Shown here: in pieces, positions 60,994 through 64,000 of the stretch | Layout of the letters: each line of letters starts with the position of its first letter | How positions within the stretch are numbered: position 1 is the first letter of the stretch | NCBI GenBank assembly: GCA_034769895.1 | Contig: CM068367.1 | Coordinates: 109,848,654-109,912,653, forward strand | Direction: 5' to 3' | DNA: 64,000 nt | Origin: Magicicada septendecula | Taxonomy: Eukaryota; Arthropoda; Insecta; Hemiptera; Cicadidae | Made by a program: the position numbers and the translations under genes | The notes under the pieces: model-generated | What the model was told of the DNA's origin: nothing | The model's database searches: none | Seen by the model: only the letters and a program-made list of their open reading frames with translations

Positions 60994-61847
60994 CCTTCCA
61001 CTTTTCCTTCTAAAAGTTAGATATTCTCAACTTCGATAAATTCTAATTGTAGTTGTGTATCTCGGTTTTGTAATGACATCACCACTTTCATTTATATTTG
61101 GTATTCAATTATTCTTCTCAGCACATTATTTTGAAACAATGCACATAACGAGTAAAGTCCATTTTATTCTGGGATTTTACTTTCAAGGTCTTTGCGTCTG
61201 AATATTCATAATTCCGTATATTGTCTTCTTTTGTGAACTGGAGACATATTGTCAAATAGCCCAGTTTCATAATTGTAATTTTGCTCGTAATATCTGTTGT
61301 AGGTATATACATTTTTTCTCAGTGTATTGTTACGGGCGTTACTGTCCTATGAAATAACAGCTTCATTTCTCCTAGACTCGATCATTCCATAGCTCACATT
61401 CTCATTCCAGTGTGAATTAAGAAGGAATGGTTGCCACCCTATCGTTGATTGTAACTTATCAAAGATATTCGAAATCAGCACAGGATTCTTGATACTTATT
61501 AGTATACTTAGATATTCATCGTCCGCCATTCTTAATCCAGTGGTTTAATGTTCAAATATTTTAATAAATTTTTTTTTCCTTTTTTTGAACCTATTTTCTA
61601 TATCCAGTAAGAAAACAGATTTAAAACAAGCGTCAATGTTTTTCATTATTCGTCTGTTATTTTTAAAATAGATTTTAGATTACGATTTTATGAATTTTTT
61701 GAACGCTTATTTTAACACCGTTTGGTGGAGCGTATATATTAGATTAATTTCAAAATGCGTTTCTTTGGTGAAAGTTGCTCTGCCCCGTGGAGTGTTCTGA
61801 CATACTTTGGTTATCATTAATATTTTGTGAAAAATCGTACACATAAC
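60991..61847. other. AT-rich non-coding DNA
   Basis: No gene recognised between the microsatellite and the second tRNA. Confidence 0.5.
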
Positions 61848-61919
61848 GGCCTCTTGGTCTAGGGGTATGATTCCTGCTTTGGGTGCAGGAGGTCCCGGGT
61901 TCAAATCCCGGAGGGGCCC
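61848..61919 (+). tRNA. tRNA-Pro (anticodon TGG), second copy
   Basis: All 72 bases are the same as in the gene at 59925, so the fold, anticodon and promoter boxes are identical. The upstream flank is unrelated. The downstream flank is shared with the pseudogene at 60467 rather than clearly with the first gene. T runs at 61920-61925 terminate transcription. Confidence 0.97.
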
Positions 61920-61925
61920 TTTTTT
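61920..61925 (+). terminator. Pol III terminator of the second tRNA-Pro
   Basis: Six T directly after the discriminator base. Confidence 0.8.
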
Positions 61926-63636
61926 ATTTCATTTCTTTTTAATATGACCCAAAGCTCCCACAGTATAGAAACTATGTAAAAGCTGTACCGTTATATTTGT
62001 CCGTTATTGTCCATGGGTTGTTAAGATGTAGTCTTTTTGCTAGTCTTATTGATGCTTCGTGCTGGGACTTCCCACACTGAATGTTCAGAAAATCTTAGCT
62101 ATTGACCATGTGCTACTGAACTTGCATAATCGGAACTTGTATGGTTGTATGGTTCCATAATATTATCATATTACAGTATCATATTTCAGTATTATATTTA
62201 ATATTTCAGTTAGCATATTATTATTTAATAAATATTAATAAATAATATAGATAAATAAGTGTACACATGTTATCAGTTCAATATCAAATCAGGCAAAAAG
62301 AAACTCGTGATCCAGTGTCGTTATTGAAACAAAGCTTAAGACATATAAGTAAATAAATACATTTCTTTATATATATTTAATTATGTACATTACGTACATA
62401 AAATTACGTCTTGGTTCAGAACTATGATACGTGACTTGGACAAGATTTTTTTCTAGAGAGAAGTTACTGAAGACGCAATTCAGTCATGAGCAAGCAGTGA
62501 ATAGAAAATTACATTAATGATTTGTGTGTGTGTGTGTTTTGTCATATTAACGACAGCATATTTAATATTCTGCAACAAAACTAAAACTCAGTACTTTTGA
62601 TTTTCTGTTGGGGAACCGTTTTATTATTCTGAACGTAAACACCGGCTTTCAACTCTGCCTTTTCTTTCGCGAAACACTAAGCAAACTATAATATCCCACA
62701 GAACGGCTCTTCAAGTCAGGTAAATGCATCTCGTTGTTAACCTTCGCCAAAAGCAAAAACGTTTATGCTAATATAATTATGTTTACGTGTTGGGGGGGGA
62801 CGAGTGCCGTGTACTACCAAGTATGCACTTTGAATGCGAAACACTAAAGTCACAGTGGATGTTTACTTTTTGTAAAGTTTTTGCACCTGAATGGCGCATT
62901 TAATGTTCTAGTAATGCGTCTGAAAACCGGAAAACTTTGAAAGAAGTGACATTTAGGAACGTTGTATGGAAAACCAAATGCATACCTGTGTAGTTAAAAA
63001 TACAGTACTTTAGTATGTGTTGAGTGATTTGAGATATTGTTGAAAATCTGAAAACATCAAATGTTATTATGCAGAGACGCTTTAAACGAAAAAAATAAGT
63101 ACGTTGAGTGAATAGGCCTACAAGAAGAGCATACAATCGTCAAGTAATAAATTTACTTTTGTCGTATCTTTTATTTAATTTTTGATTTATTGAGCGGTTA
63201 ATTTTTTTTTGAAAACAATACTTATTCACCAGATTTACTTAGCTGTATCAAGCTAAGGTTTTAATGTTTTGCGGAGTGTGTCGGGTGTTGTCATAGCTGT
63301 TTGCCAAGGAAATAAACGTACACGCTTACTCCAAATAGCAAAGAGAATTTTAAGGGTGTCACTGAAGTAGCAGTATTTGCAAAGTAACTGACGAGAAGTA
63401 TAAATGGGTTACTGTGTCGGGGAGGACTTCAGGTATAATTTCACAAGGGGCTCGTGGACTATACGTACGCTGGTGGTTCTAACATAGCGCAATAAACGTG
63501 ATATTATTACATCTGTTAATTGCAAAGCAATTTTTAAATTAACCGTGCACGCGTTTCTCTCGCGTAGGCTATATCAAACACGACTCTAGCCTCTATATTT
63601 GAATTTCATTGATAGTCCATCATTTGCGTATTTTTT
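61926..63636. other. AT-rich non-coding DNA
   Basis: The first ~200 bp is the duplicated tRNA flank. A short (GT)n run lies at 62524-62538. No gene recognised. Confidence 0.45.
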
Positions 63637-63825
63637 ACCTGACGCACGTTTCACAGAAATTATTCTGTATCTTCACAGGTTTCTTGGAATTGTAAATGAA
63701 CGTTTCGCTTACAATATCCGAAACATTCACTTACAATTCATTCAAAAAACGAAACATTCATTTACAATTAAAAAAAAAACCCCCTCTGAAGATACAGAAT
63801 AATTTCTGTGAAACGTGCGTCAGGT
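63637..63825. mobile_element. Inverted repeat with hammerhead-like motifs in both arms
   Basis: Forty-base arms (63637-63676 and 63786-63825) are almost perfect reverse complements. The right arm reads CTGAAGA, T, stem ACAGAA/TTCTGT with a four-base loop, then GAAACGTGCGTC; the left arm carries the same motif on the minus strand. The interior has two direct copies of AAACATTCA(C/T)TTACAATT and one inverted copy, so it is itself a nested hairpin. Layout matches the pair at 17.5 kb. Confidence 0.65.
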
Positions 63826-63919
63826 GAAAATAAACCTACTTGCAGTTGTATTTGTTAGAAGATATTACATGGGAGACTTGCAGGAAACTCAACGAGTTAC
63901 GTACAAACGTACAAAGTAA

Positions 63920-63920
<1 letters not shown>

Positions 63921-64000
<80 letters not shown>
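63921..64000. repeat. (CA)n microsatellite cut by the window end
   Basis: At least 40 units, continuing past the last base. Confidence 0.97.

Overview
This is an AT-rich stretch of animal nuclear DNA, most likely from an arthropod and probably an insect. Evidence: GT-AG introns several kilobases long, many pure (AC)n and (AG)n microsatellites, two intact tRNA genes with pol III terminators, and a dense load of eukaryotic transposons (a mariner-like element, APE-type LINE fragments, a Penelope-like element, and a long-TIR element with a CXC-domain fragment). Nothing fixes the species. No prokaryotic operon, virus or CRISPR was seen.

Only one multi-exon host gene is well supported. On the + strand, three exon-like pieces share one reading phase: 23146-23200 (start exon), 26115-26390 (proline-rich exon) and 32860-32925. 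Each has a splice donor, and the two acceptors lie behind stretches of roughly 100 nt or more without an AG. Together they encode about 132 residues of a protein I do not recognise. The gene would continue past 32925, where I could not follow it. Weaker exon candidates are at 31074-31283 (-), 59317-59436 (+) and 9007-9338 (-).

Layout: 1-350 is CpG-rich, possibly a promoter. 2398-4903 is a satellite-like array with 158 and 185 bp monomers in a 501 bp higher-order repeat. 5232-6722 is a DNA transposon with ~290 bp terminal inverted repeats holding a CXC-domain pseudogene. 7369-7949, 17528-17837, 37622-37797, 47240-47278 and 63637-63825 carry a hammerhead-like motif, CTGAAGA-stem-GAAACG. In several copies the stem changes sequence but keeps pairing. 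At 47.2 kb the motif lies downstream of a Penelope-like GIY-YIG endonuclease remnant (46560-46884), which ties the family to Penelope-like retroelements. 11844-12110 is a large fold-back hairpin.

40-50 kb is a graveyard of APE-type LINE fragments (40.3, 42.6, 45.1, 48.2 and 49.6 kb), with others at 10.6 and 28.8 kb. 54008-55360 is a nearly complete mariner-like transposon inactivated by two frameshifts and one stop. 59.9-62.1 kb carries two identical tRNA-Pro(TGG) genes and a decayed third copy inside a duplicated block. The remaining AT-rich DNA is intron or intergenic sequence in which I see no gene.
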